The position numbers and the translations under genes were made by a program. The notes under the pieces are model-generated. The model had not been told where the DNA came from. It saw nothing but the letters and a program-made list of their open reading frames with translations, and searched no databases. Shown here piece after piece: positions 26,927 to 37,800 of a DNA stretch of 64,000 nucleotides. The stretch lies in the NCBI GenBank assembly GCA_021464245.1, contig JADCRB010000036.1, forward strand, positions 2,609,947 to 2,673,946, in the 5' to 3' direction. Every line of letters starts with the position of its first letter. Position 1 is the stretch's first letter. This DNA is from Carallia brachiata. Lineage: Eukaryota; Streptophyta; Magnoliopsida; Malpighiales; Rhizophoraceae.

Positions 26927-26935
26927 TATAAAAGG
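26927..26935 (+). promoter_or_regulatory. TATA box of glucanase copy B
   Basis: tataaaagg lies 91 bp upstream of the original ATG position at 27018, exactly as in copy A. The basal promoter of the diverged copy is therefore kept. Confidence 0.7.
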
Positions 26936-27017
26936 GGACGCTTAAAAATTGGAGTTAGCAATGTAGTTGCTCTGAACCGACATCTTTCTTCGTTAATTCT
27001 CTTCTGTTTCCGTGAAC

Positions 27018-28658
27018 ATGGCAATATTATCTTCTTCTTTTTTTCTTTGGTCTTTTTTGGACCAGTTAGAGCAGCGGTAAAAAAAAAAAATATATAAATA
27101 AAATTTAAATTTTAAATTTCAAATTTTACGATCAACAACTACTACTTTTAATCGTTTAGACTATGTTCAATATCCTCTTTATTGGCTGGCAAGATCCCTT
27201 CCATGCTGTCTACGATGCTACTCTTTGGACTGCTACTGGCTAGCTTAGACACTGCAGGTACTAGTCTTAGCATATCACTTAGGATTAAGTGCACTTTAAA
27301 TTCCAGCTGATTTGATGATGAGACATAGTATATCACATCAGTTATCGAAGCCCTTCATTTTGGAAAATTTTAAATACACGTTAACTTTTAATATTATAAA
27401 CTTATAAAAAGTATAATTATGATCGTTAAATTTTATATTTTAAAATTTCATCATTGTGCGACCACGACCAACTCTTTTCGTATTATTTGTGCAATCGCGT
27501 TGCTCCCGAGCAAAAATCCACGCGCATGTATTAGAGCCTATTGATTTTGGCTCTCAGCCATTACATCGTGTTATCATTGTCTTTCTGCCCATTGAAGTAC
27601 TTATTGAGCCAGGAAGTTACATATATACTTAATTTCATCTAAACTAGTAGTTTTGAGTAATCCTTTTTTGTTTTTTTAATTGCTGATGATCTGACACAGA
27701 TGCTCAAATCGGAGTTTGCTATGGGACACTAGCAAACAACTTGCCACAACCAGCAGATGTCATAGGTTTGTATAGCCAGTACAACATCAGAAGAATGAGA
27801 CTCTATTATCCGATCCCAGACGCTCTCAAAGCACTTTCTGGCACCAACATTGAGCTCATGCTCGCCGTTCCCAACCCTGACCTTTTAAGGGTTGCTTCCA
27901 GTCAGGATGCTGCAGACGAATGGGTGCAGAACAACGTAGTAAACTACAAAAAAGTCAGATTCCGTTACATTGTCGTTGGAAATTCGGTGCAGCCAGGGGA
28001 TCCGTTGGCACACTTTCTGGTCCCTGCCATGCAAAACATTCAGAATGCAATCTATTCAGAAGGACTAAGCGACAGAATCAAAGTTTCCACCACCATTGAT
28101 ACTTGGGCCCTGACAGACGATTCCCATCCTCCCTCAAGAGGGTCCTTCAAGCCCGGTCACCGGCCGCATCTGGATCCAATTATAAGATTTCTGGTGCACA
28201 GCAGGTCCCCATTGCTGGTGAACCTGTATCCATACTGGAGTTACTTTTACAACATGAGTTACATGACAAATATTCCTCTCGACTATGCTCTTTTCACTGC
28301 TCCATCAAATCTGGTTTCTGACCCACCTCTGAGTTACCAGAACCTTTTTGATGCCATCCTCGATACCGTTTATGCTGCTTTGGAGAAAGCCGGTGGGAGT
28401 TCATTGGAGATTGTCGTTTCGGATAGCGGCTGGCCTACAGATGGAGGGGGGGCAGCAACTTCAGTTGACAATGCCAGAACATACAACAACAATTTGGTTC
28501 AACATGTAAAGGGAGGGACTCCAAGGAGGCCTGGAAAGCCCATTGAAACTTACATCTTTGCCATGTTCGATGAGAACAATAAGAATCCTGAGGTTGAGAA
28601 ACACTGGGGACTCTTTTTCCCTGATAAACAGCCAAAATACCAGGTCAATTTCAATTGA
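27018..28658 (+). CDS. GH17 glucanase-like protein, copy B, both catalytic Glu replaced (probable pseudoenzyme)
   Basis: The 958-bp exon 2 (27700-28658) is fully open and close to copy A, but the catalytic positions differ: VGNSV instead of VGNEV (codon 27984-27986) and VSDSGWP instead of VSESGWP (codon 28422-28424). Glucanase activity should be lost or greatly reduced. Exon 1 is interrupted by about 130 bp after MAILSS. Two readings keep a signal peptide: initiation at an inner ATG (27203, [18 protein letters not shown]), or removal of an AT-rich 83-bp GT...AG stretch (27077-27159) so that exon 1a (27018-27076) joins exon 1b (27160-27257) in frame. The main intron is 27258-27699. It could be a carbohydrate-binding or decoy protein, or an early pseudogene. 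Confidence 0.8.
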
Positions 28659-30440
28659 TCAATGCTGCGGACCTATTTGTCCCAAATGTTTTGGATTGTC
28701 GGTCACTCTTATAGTCACTTGTATAGCATGCGAAAGAATCGCCCTGTTTTTATATTTGTAGACGCTCCTTAATCTAGGGGTGAGACATTTTTTCGTTTTT
28801 AAATTTTTATTATAATTGTAACTATCATCTTAATATTATATATATAATAATGATTAAAATTCAAAATTTTCTAATTTAGAAAATCAAGTTAATACTAGAT
28901 AAGAAATATTAGAACAGGATTAAGTGAAATTCAATTCTATAAAAAATGAAATCAAGTTTTTGATACAGTCGAACCCAAAAAAAAAAGCATAACCTGTTAC
29001 AGCATGTTTTGGGGGAGAGAATTCCTACGGAAAATATGGAAATGGAGAAGAATAAGACACCAGAGAAGTAAAAAAAAGTGAGGCCCAAGGATTATATCCC
29101 AGGGCCTCGCTAAAAGCCATTCCCCCACCCTTTTTCTTATTTTTTTTAAATTTTAAATAAGAAATTATTTTTTATCATTATTTTTATTTTTTAAGAATAA
29201 AATTGATATTATGAATTTATGATACATATTATATTCTTTCTTTTTATATTTTACCCATTCTTAAATAAAATATTTTTTAATTTTTTTCTTATTATATCAT
29301 TATAAATATAAGAATAATAGATTACGTTTTTTTTAACATTCATTCTTTATATATTCATTCCTCTCAGGTTTCCCTTTTTCTTTTTTTTTCCAAACAAGAG
29401 ATTATGTTTCTTTTGGTTATATCTTCTCATTTTCCGGCTTTTGATAGCCTAATTGACAATCCATCGTCAATAAAAGATACTGTCACCACCTAGTTCGGGT
29501 GAGCTGGGATAGAGGGTGATGAAGAAGAAAATGTAGAAGCAGAGGAGAAAACTAAGAAGTACTTCATTTTTTATTTGTATTTTTTTAGCGTATTCGTCGT
29601 ATATGTTCATGATCATTTCTGTCCCGAAAAGATTGAATTGAGACCAATTATAAAAGTTTAAGAATAATACTAAATATTTTAAAAATTATGTTATAAAATA
29701 TTTAAAATGTATAATTATAAAAAAAATTATTAATTTTTTTAATTTAATGATGTTAAAATAATTAATAATTTTTTTTCATAATTATATATATCGAAATGTT
29801 TTATAATACGATTTTTAAAATATTTAGTATTACTTAAAATTTAAAAATTTGACACTGAAATAAAAACTTAAGTTTTTATTATATTAACAAAAATTTCAAA
29901 AAAAACTTATGACTTTGATGGAATCTTATCCTCATTTTAAATTTAAGATATAAAAAGAAAAAAATAAATCTTTAACTGAAAATGTTTAGTAGTTTTTCTT
30001 AAGTAATTTTTAAGTAACTTTTCAAATGATACAAATTGTTAAATATTTAAATTTTTTTTATTTTTTTATAATTCAATCATTTAATATTATATATCATTTA
30101 AAAACTACTAACAAGCTATTTAAAAAAACCACCTAAGGTTATACATATGGAATAAGCTGCAGAAACATGGCCCAACATGCCTCACAATCACTTACAGAAG
30201 CAGAGAAAAATGTTTATTAAAAAGAATAAAAATGATATACTAATTCTTTAAATTAGAATTTCTTGTTACCGCTATTTTTAGAAAAATTTTAAAATGCATA
30301 AGTTATATTAATCAATCAAATATGCATCATAAGTTGTTTTGTTACATGAATTTAATTGTAGATGATTCAAATCTTAACTTTATAATACGGGCTAAGTTTG
30401 CCCAAATCTAAATTTAATTCAAGCATGCCGCATCATAATA
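28659..30440. other. 3' flank of glucanase copy B
   Basis: Very AT-rich, with no gene supported. It is partly collinear with 22213-23060. Confidence 0.6.
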
Positions 30441-30502
30441 ATAATAATAATAACAATAATATTATTAGTCAAAAAAAATAATAACAATAATAATAAAGTT
30501 TT

Positions 30503-30546
<44 letters not shown>
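30434..30546. repeat. AAT/AAC repeats followed by an (AT)n microsatellite
   Basis: AAT-type units at 30434-30495 mark the outer end of copy B. They are followed by about 18 AT units at 30510-30546, about 90 bp upstream of the PRP4 start codon. Confidence 0.9.
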
Positions 30547-30549
<3 letters not shown>

Positions 30550-30634
30550 CTCAGCCGGTTTTTGATTGTCATTTTATTGGTGAAAAATAAAAAAACAGAA
30601 AAGAGAAATTGTAAACTGGGATAGGTTAGGAATT

Positions 30635-33600
30635 ATGGCAGTGCCGGAAGAGGAAAGCCCTACGTCGTCGCCTTTAGCGGCGGCGGCGACGGCAGCGGAA
30701 TTGTCGTCTCCGCCGTCTGTATTCGATGGGCAAACCATCATGGATACTACGACTTCTGTTGCTACCATTACTACTACTAGTACTACTACTACTACTACTC
30801 CAGTTCCTCCCCCTCCGATTCAACCAATCCGGCCAGTGGTTCCGCCGGTGGTCTACGCATCTTCGGTTCCGGTCATGCCGCCGCCGCCGCCTCCTCCTAT
30901 GGCTCCAATACCCACACTTGCTGCTCCCCGCCCAGTAGTGCCTCTTCCCGTTCGGCCGCCTCCGCTGCCTGTCCTTCCGCCGCAAACAAATGGTGATTTG
31001 ACGACTAGGGCTAGTGACTCTGATTCTGACCAAGACGAAGCTTCCGGTGCTGCGGATTATGAAATTTCGGAAGAGAGCCGGGCAGTGAGGGAGCGGCAGC
31101 AGAAGGCAATGCAGGAGCTTTTGATGAAACGGCGTGCTGCTGCTCTGGCTGTTCCGACCAACGACATGGCGGTCCGGGCTCGCCTTCGCCGCCTGGCCGA
31201 GCCCATTACTCTTTTTGGAGAACGAGAGATGGAGAGACGGGATAGGCTGCGGATGCTTATGGCCAAGCTTGATTCCGAGGGGCAGCTGGAGAAGCTTATG
31301 AAAGCTCACGAGGAGGAGGAGGCGGCGGCTGCTGCAACCACCACTGGGGCAGCCGCGGTGGATGATACAGAGGAAGAAATGCTGCAATACCCTTTTTATA
31401 CTGAAGGGTCAAGAGAGCTGTTGGAGGCCAGAATTCATGTTGTCAAGTATTCTATTCCAAGGGCGGCGTTGCGTCTTCAACGGGAACGGAGAAGACGGAA
31501 CGACCCTGATGAAGATGCAGACGCTGAGATTGATTGGGCTCTCAGGCAGGCTGGGAATTTGGTTCTTGATTGCAGTGAGATTGGGGATGATCGCCCACTC
31601 ACCGGCTGTTCCTTTTCCAGTGATGGAAATTTGCTAGCAACTTGGTATCTCTATCTCCCTACACATTCTCTGTCTAGTGCTGTTCCGATTTTAGTGCTTG
31701 GTTGTTAACATTTGTCATCGTTGTTGCGGCTGCTTCTGTCTGCTGGACCCTTTACTGAGAAAATTAGAATTAAAGTTACTAAAATTGTAATTTAAGAACG
31801 ATCATTATCAATGCAAGGTATTTAGAATGATGGTTTTTATGACTGCCTTTAATGCTAAAAGGAAAGTTTGTCTTCAATGTTGATAGCCAGTGTCCTTGAC
31901 GAGGTCAATACGATGAACATTTTCGCATCTTGAATTGTCTCTTTGATCGAAGGTTTTATTCAAGAAACGTCAAAGCAAAGCAGAGCACTTCTTGTTCTTG
32001 TTGTTTTTCATTTTCTGGTTCTGCTATTTTGGCAGATAGAGTTCTTTTTTTTTTTTTTTTTGACAGACAGAATTCCTTAAGGTTTTGGATATCGTATATC
32101 ATGCCAATTATGTTGAATAAGCTCTAATTTTCATTTGTATTGCAAATATTAAGATTTATTGCATTGTTCTTCTTCTGTAGTGCTTTAAATGGAGTTGCTA
32201 GAACCTGGAGCATGCCTCAAGTACACAAGGTTTCTACTTTGAAGGGACATACAGAACGTGCAACGGATGTTGTGTTCTCTCCTGTCCACAACCATTTGGC
32301 AACTGCATCGGCTGATAGAACTGCAAAATTGTGGAACACTGATGGTTCCCTCTTGAGGACATTTGAGGGTCATATAGATCGCATTGCACGCATTGCTTTC
32401 CACCCATCAGGGAATTACTTGGGTACTACAAGTTTTGACAAGACATGGAGACTATGGGATGTAGATAGTGGTGCAGAGTTGCTGCTACAGGAAGGTCACA
32501 GTAGGAGTGTGTATGGGATAGCCTTTTATCCTGATGGATCATTGGCAGGATCTTGTGGGTTGGACGCATTGGCACGTGTTTGGGATCTGCGCACTGGGTT
32601 CAGTGTGTTGGCTTTGGAGGGCCATGTCAAACCGGTGAGTCATTAAATGTGTTTACTACTTTTTGGTATGGATCAAATCCGCTGAAAACATACGTTACAA
32701 ATGAATTATATGTTTCTTTGATGCCTTGCTTAGGTTCTTGGTATCAGTTTTTCACCCAATGGCTACCATTTGGCTACTGGTGGCGAAGATAACACCTGTC
32801 GAATATGGGATTTGAGGAATAAAAAATCCTTGTATGTTATACCGGCACACGCAAACCTTATATCCCAGGTTAAGTATGAGCCTCAAGAAGGCTATTTCCT
32901 GGTCACTGCTTCATATGACAAGACTGCTAAGGTGCATTAACTTCTTCTCTTAAATGTCCTCTTTTTTTTAGTTGTGTGTCTGGGTTACTAAACTTTATGT
33001 TCACTGTAACTTACATATCTTGAGTTTATGTTGTTTCTTGTAAATAATTTGACAGGTTTGGTCCGGCCGAGATTTCAAGCCTGTGAAGACACTGTCAGGT
33101 CACGAGGATAAAGTGACGTCTTTGGATGTCGGTGCAGGTAGGTTCTTTAACTCCTAGTGAAACCTAATGCCTAAAATTTTGATTATTTGTAATTCATTAT
33201 TATTAAAGTAGCTATTCTTTTGCATGGTTTGTTCGTCATTTTCCATGGTTAATGTGTTTGTAGTTGCATGAATTGTTGTCTTGCCTGGAACTTTAAGCTG
33301 CACACACTGGCACATAAATCAGATTGGGTAGTTTGATTTAATCACCTTGATGCTAGGGCTTTATTTAACTTGTTTAGACTAGATATTGATTGCTGTAGCA
33401 TCTTCTGTCAAAATTTGCATTTGATTTAGGTAATTGTGGGCGGAAAATGAGAACTAAAATGGGGGGAAATGGGTCTCCTATTCATTAATTGCATTCATCT
33501 TATGGGCAATTTTACTGGTAACCAAAAAATCATATTCAATGCTTATGTAAATATGTTCTGCTTATTCCAAAAAAAAAAAGAATAAAGAAAAGGTTCCTTC

Positions 33601-33855
33601 GAATAGGTTGATTGGTAGTTAATCCTATAACAAGGTGATTATTATGTGCTGATGGACAATTTTTTGGTTTTAATTGCTTCCTTTTGTATTAACTGGAACT
33701 GAAATCTATAAGGTCCTAAGTCATCTACTTTTTGAGTTATTAAGCTGGTTGGTTTTGTGGCAGATGGCAGATACATTGCAACTGTCTCATATGATCGAAC
33801 GATCAAGCTTTGGTCCAGCAGTAGTGATGAAAAGGAAGCTATGGATGTGGACTGA
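30635..33855 (+). CDS. LIS: U4/U6 snRNP protein PRP4-like WD40 protein (LACHESIS homologue)
   Basis: PRP4 is a nuclear component of the U4/U6.U5 tri-snRNP needed for pre-mRNA splicing; in Arabidopsis the homologue LACHESIS also affects gametic cell fate. Five exons join cleanly: 30635-31644, 32181-32634, 32734-32931, 33056-33137 and 33764-33855, giving 611 residues. A low-complexity N terminus (Ala, Thr and Pro runs, residues about 1-120) is longer than in Arabidopsis. A PRP4/SFM motif (AVRARLRRLAEPITLFGE) begins near 177, and seven WD40 repeats fill about 310-600 (for example TASADRTAKLWNTDG, TSFDKTWRLWDVDSG, GGEDNTCRIWDLRN, VSYDRTIKLWSS). No frameshift is seen. It is convergent with GPT. 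Confidence 0.95.
30769..30800. repeat. (ACT)n repeat inside PRP4 coding sequence
   Basis: About ten near-perfect ACT units encode a Thr run (TTSTTTTTT) in the disordered N terminus. Length changes would alter the protein by whole residues. Confidence 0.8.
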
Positions 33856-34847
33856 CTTGCCTTGGAACTCTCCTTGTGCGGAAAGGGGATAAAATAAACT
33901 GTCTTGGATACCAAAATTGACTGACTGAACGTTACATATATTTTCCTACTTGGATACATACCCAGCCTCTGAAACATTTTTTTCTCTTTTGCTGGAAAGC
34001 TCCTTGTATCAGATGAGCATTTCACTTGTAGTAGTATGCACAAAATTTATACGGTGATTAAAGCAGCAAATGATCGGAATTTGATTGTACCAAATTTTGC
34101 GTACATGATGCATAACTGCAATCATAGTGGCAATGACGACTTAATACTGGCGATGACGGCTTACTTTGTTAGGGAACGACAGAAAATGAAACGCCTGGCA
34201 GTCGTCCATTATGTGAGGCAGTGGGAAGCAGAACGCACTAAGGGAATGTTCATAGAAAGATGGGAAGCAGAACGCAATGGGCAAGGACAGTGGTATGCAA
34301 ACAGAGAGGGAAGGCCAAAAACAAAAAACAAAAAACAAAAAACAAAAAAAAAAAAAAAAGGAAAAATCTAGGGACGGATTAATTGAGCTGAGCCGAATTG
34401 ATCTTTATGCGAATTTCTAATATGTATTTTCAGTGACCTTCTCCAGGCAAAAGAAGCTCGTTGACATGGTAAATATTTGTGGCTTTTACGTACAAATGCT
34501 ATCCAATGGGATCGATGGTAACAAGACTTCATCTATCATCCAGTACAATGCTGGGCAGCAACAAAAGGGAGAACCAAAATGCCTTGCACTCGGTAACAGA
34601 GTTACAACATGGGCAAATAAAATCTCATAGCTGTCATGCCTTCCAATATAACATTTGACAATGTCCCCACGTAAGCCAAAACTGCATGTCACTCGTCTCC
34701 TCCAAAAAGTGTGCTTAATGTTAAACCCCACCCTATTCCTATATGGCGTGATTCGTGAAGCTGCTAGACCATACAGCAAAACCAGCAAAGCATATGGTGT
34801 GGCATTGCTATAAATACAACCAAAGGCATCTTCTCAGTGATGCAGCC
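33856..34847. other. Intergenic between convergent PRP4 and GPT
   Basis: Shared 3' flanks of two convergent genes. An A-rich (CAAAAAA)n tract lies at about 34317-34361. The short ORFs here carry no recognised domain. Confidence 0.6.
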
Positions 34848-37800
34848 TCATTTGTACCACCCAGCTAAGAGATACCGCAACAAGAAACAGAAGCAGCATC
34901 CTATGGCCTGCAACGTAGGTAAGCAGAAAATGCATATGAGCCATCAAACAGAAGCAGGTAAATGCCACATCATACAGATATTTTAAGTCATTATGTATAC
35001 CGTGATATTTGGGGCAAGCATACGGCTAAGCGTCATAAAACTGGGTTTTAACTTGGTGGGTCCAGGGCCTAATCGGATCTACTACATGCTCATATCAAGC
35101 GAGCCTAAATTAGTATTGAGGCTAACCAAATGAAATCAAATATTGCAACCTTAGCAAGTTTGGGTGGGTCTTAATGTAGCTGAAAGTAAAAGGTTTCATC
35201 TGTCCACGCCAGACATGAAGGTGCTACTGAGTGAGTGTGAAGCATTTTGGGTGCACCTTGGTAGGCTAAAACCCCATCAGCTCATCCCCATCTACCACTC
35301 AATAAGAAGAGTAACAAGAGTACCAGACCAAATAGCTAAGCAGAATTTATTGCACATTAGTTGGCTAAAACTTATCGGCTCATCCCCCACTGCCATTGAA
35401 CAAGAAGATTAACAAGAGGAACAAAATAATAATATATATATATAATATATATATATCTATATATAATATATATTTTTTTTTTTTTAATAAGAACAAAAGA
35501 ATGAATCACCTGAAATAGAAGAAGATACATGCAAAGCGATTTTCTGACTTTCTCCCAAGCATTCTTAAGGTAACATTAACAAGTGTTCCATCATTGGTTC
35601 CAGTCAGTAGTCCTGTCTGAGGATCAAACCTGGGAGAGAAATAAGACAATCAAACAAAAAGAAAAGAGAAATTATTGATCCATAGAGACATTGTACAAGA
35701 AGCCCACTAGAGTCATAAACTATTAGCCTCAAATGAGAGCATAGAAAAATCTACCTGGGGAGACGATGCCGCGGACAATGAATGAAGCCAAAGAGCTGAC
35801 CAATTAAAACTGAAAATTAGATGCCTTGGCAGGCAATTTTTTAAAAGAACTAAAAGAAGGTATGGTTATATTTAGACCAAACCTGTGGAACTGATAAGAG
35901 GAAGTTTAGTACTTGAGGCAAAAAGAAAATCAATAATGTTTCACTGAAAGGAAACAAAAGAAGATTGCAGTTATTTGGTGGGAAAATACATAATTATAAA
36001 TTTCTACTGGGAATATAACCACCAAAAAAAAAAAACAAACAAAATGTATTAGAACACAAGGGAAAGGCACCTAAAATGGCCTAAAATCCCAACGACAGCC
36101 ATAGTCATGCCTGCAAAGTATGTATAAGTATCTCCAACAAATACTGAAGAAGGATACCTGTCACAAAACAAAGACCATAAGTGAATGTTACTTTGCCAAA
36201 CACAGAGTACTACTGGACCACCAATAAAATGAAGTGCATTAATACCAATTGTAAGAAAGTAAAGCCAAAGAGGTGGCTAGCAAAGGTTGAACAAGATAAA
36301 TGGAGAATGCATGGGCCTGCTGGTATTCAGGATCAACAGATGCTCCAATTTGCATGACATTATGTATCAGAATCTGCAAAAACCAGTGACCTGTCAGTTA
36401 CCATATAAGGCACCCGATTGCAACTACTTTATGAGTCTCTTTGTGCTTACAGCAGACGCAATCACAACTGTTTGCCCAACTTCAAGGCCATTTATGCCAG
36501 CATGAATGTTAATGGAATTTGTGCAGAAAACTGCCAAAAGCCCCATATATAGCTTGTAAATCCATCCTGAAAAGCAAAGAGTTTTGATAATCTTTCCAAT
36601 TTTGGGGGAGTAAACTGGCTAATAGTTCATGCAAGAAATCCAACAGAGTCCAGGTGCATAACAATCACAAGCACTGGAATTGGCAATTTAATTTGACCAA
36701 GCTTCAAAAAAATGAGTGGCTTACACATCTTTACAGCTTCTCTGAAATGAAACATGGTTGCTTTCAGGGAAAGACCAGGTAAGTGGTGACCAAATTCTGA
36801 CTTGAATTTCGCAAATTTTCACATTACAAATAACAAAGTAAAAGAAATTGAGAACTGTAACCTTTAACCTTACAAATACCAAGCAAAAGAAATTGACAAC
36901 TTGCAGCCGAAAAGATAAAAAAAACAAAAAGAAATAGGCATTTTCAAGCAAATGAAGAAAGAAGCAAAATGCAAGTGCATGCACATGCACTTTGACAAAT
37001 GTATCATGTATCCTTGGAGACTATATTTCATATCTACTCATATATCTGAAAGTCTATATTTCTGTTCTTCTTCTTTTTTCTTTTTGATTTTTGTCTTTAA
37101 GACGTTAGACGGATGTTCATATTGAGCATAGACGATCTAACAGAAAGGGACAGGGATGGGAAGAGTAACAATAAACCAGGATGAGAGGATCTACTACTCT
37201 CAGGATTAGGATAATACCTAAGTCCAGCACCTCAAGCCCAACATATGAAATAAGAGGCTTTGGGATGACGATAGTTGTATGTCCAGCATATGCCATTAAC
37301 AAAGGAAGGGCAGCAATTGATGGCAGTAGTAATTTCCTGCTCTTAAGAATTACAACAAGGATCATAATCACTTAATGAATGTAATTAGTCCAGACAAGCA
37401 TATAGAAGTGGCAGAAAACAAAGAATTAGAAATAACAGGTTTCTCATGTTTGTGAAGGAGAAGATTTAAGATATACGGAAAACCTAAGAGGAAAACTATG
37501 CACTCACACTCTCCAGGGAACATCAAGGACGTCATCCACAAATCCAAGTAAAGTCATGAAACAGATGCATGCTAATGCCGCATTGTACTCCACAAGCCAC
37601 TGCAGAAAAGAAAATTTCAGTGCTCTGACATTTTCTTAGTCATAGGACCCACATTTTAACAAATTATCAACACAAAAAAGATTTTTCCAGTGGGAAACTT
37701 TAATAAACTTCAATGGGAGCAACATTCAGAAGAATAGAAAAAGGTGTTCTGGCAACTAATGACAATTTGTAAGCTACAGAATAACAAGTCAACCCAAACA

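Larger units (their letters stand above)
23080..30450 (+). repeat. Tandem duplication, copy B (glucanase segment)
   Basis: This copy matches copy A from the AAT junction to the next AAT array. Private differences include the RNase H fragment insertion at about 23296-23881, a stretch at 23946-24175 not found in A, the exon 1 insertion in the glucanase, and AT-rich expansions around 26360-26700 and 29000-30130. Confidence 0.85.

Noticed and set aside
32041..32060. Gap in the WD40 frame of PRP4 taken as a frameshift
   Set aside because: It is intron 1 (31645-32180) with a normal GT-AG pair; the exons join in frame as LATCALNGVARTW.
34036..34371. 111-codon + strand ORF downstream of PRP4
   Set aside because: It ends in a (CAAAAAA)n low-complexity tract and shows no domain. 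It is probably chance ORF in the 3' flank.
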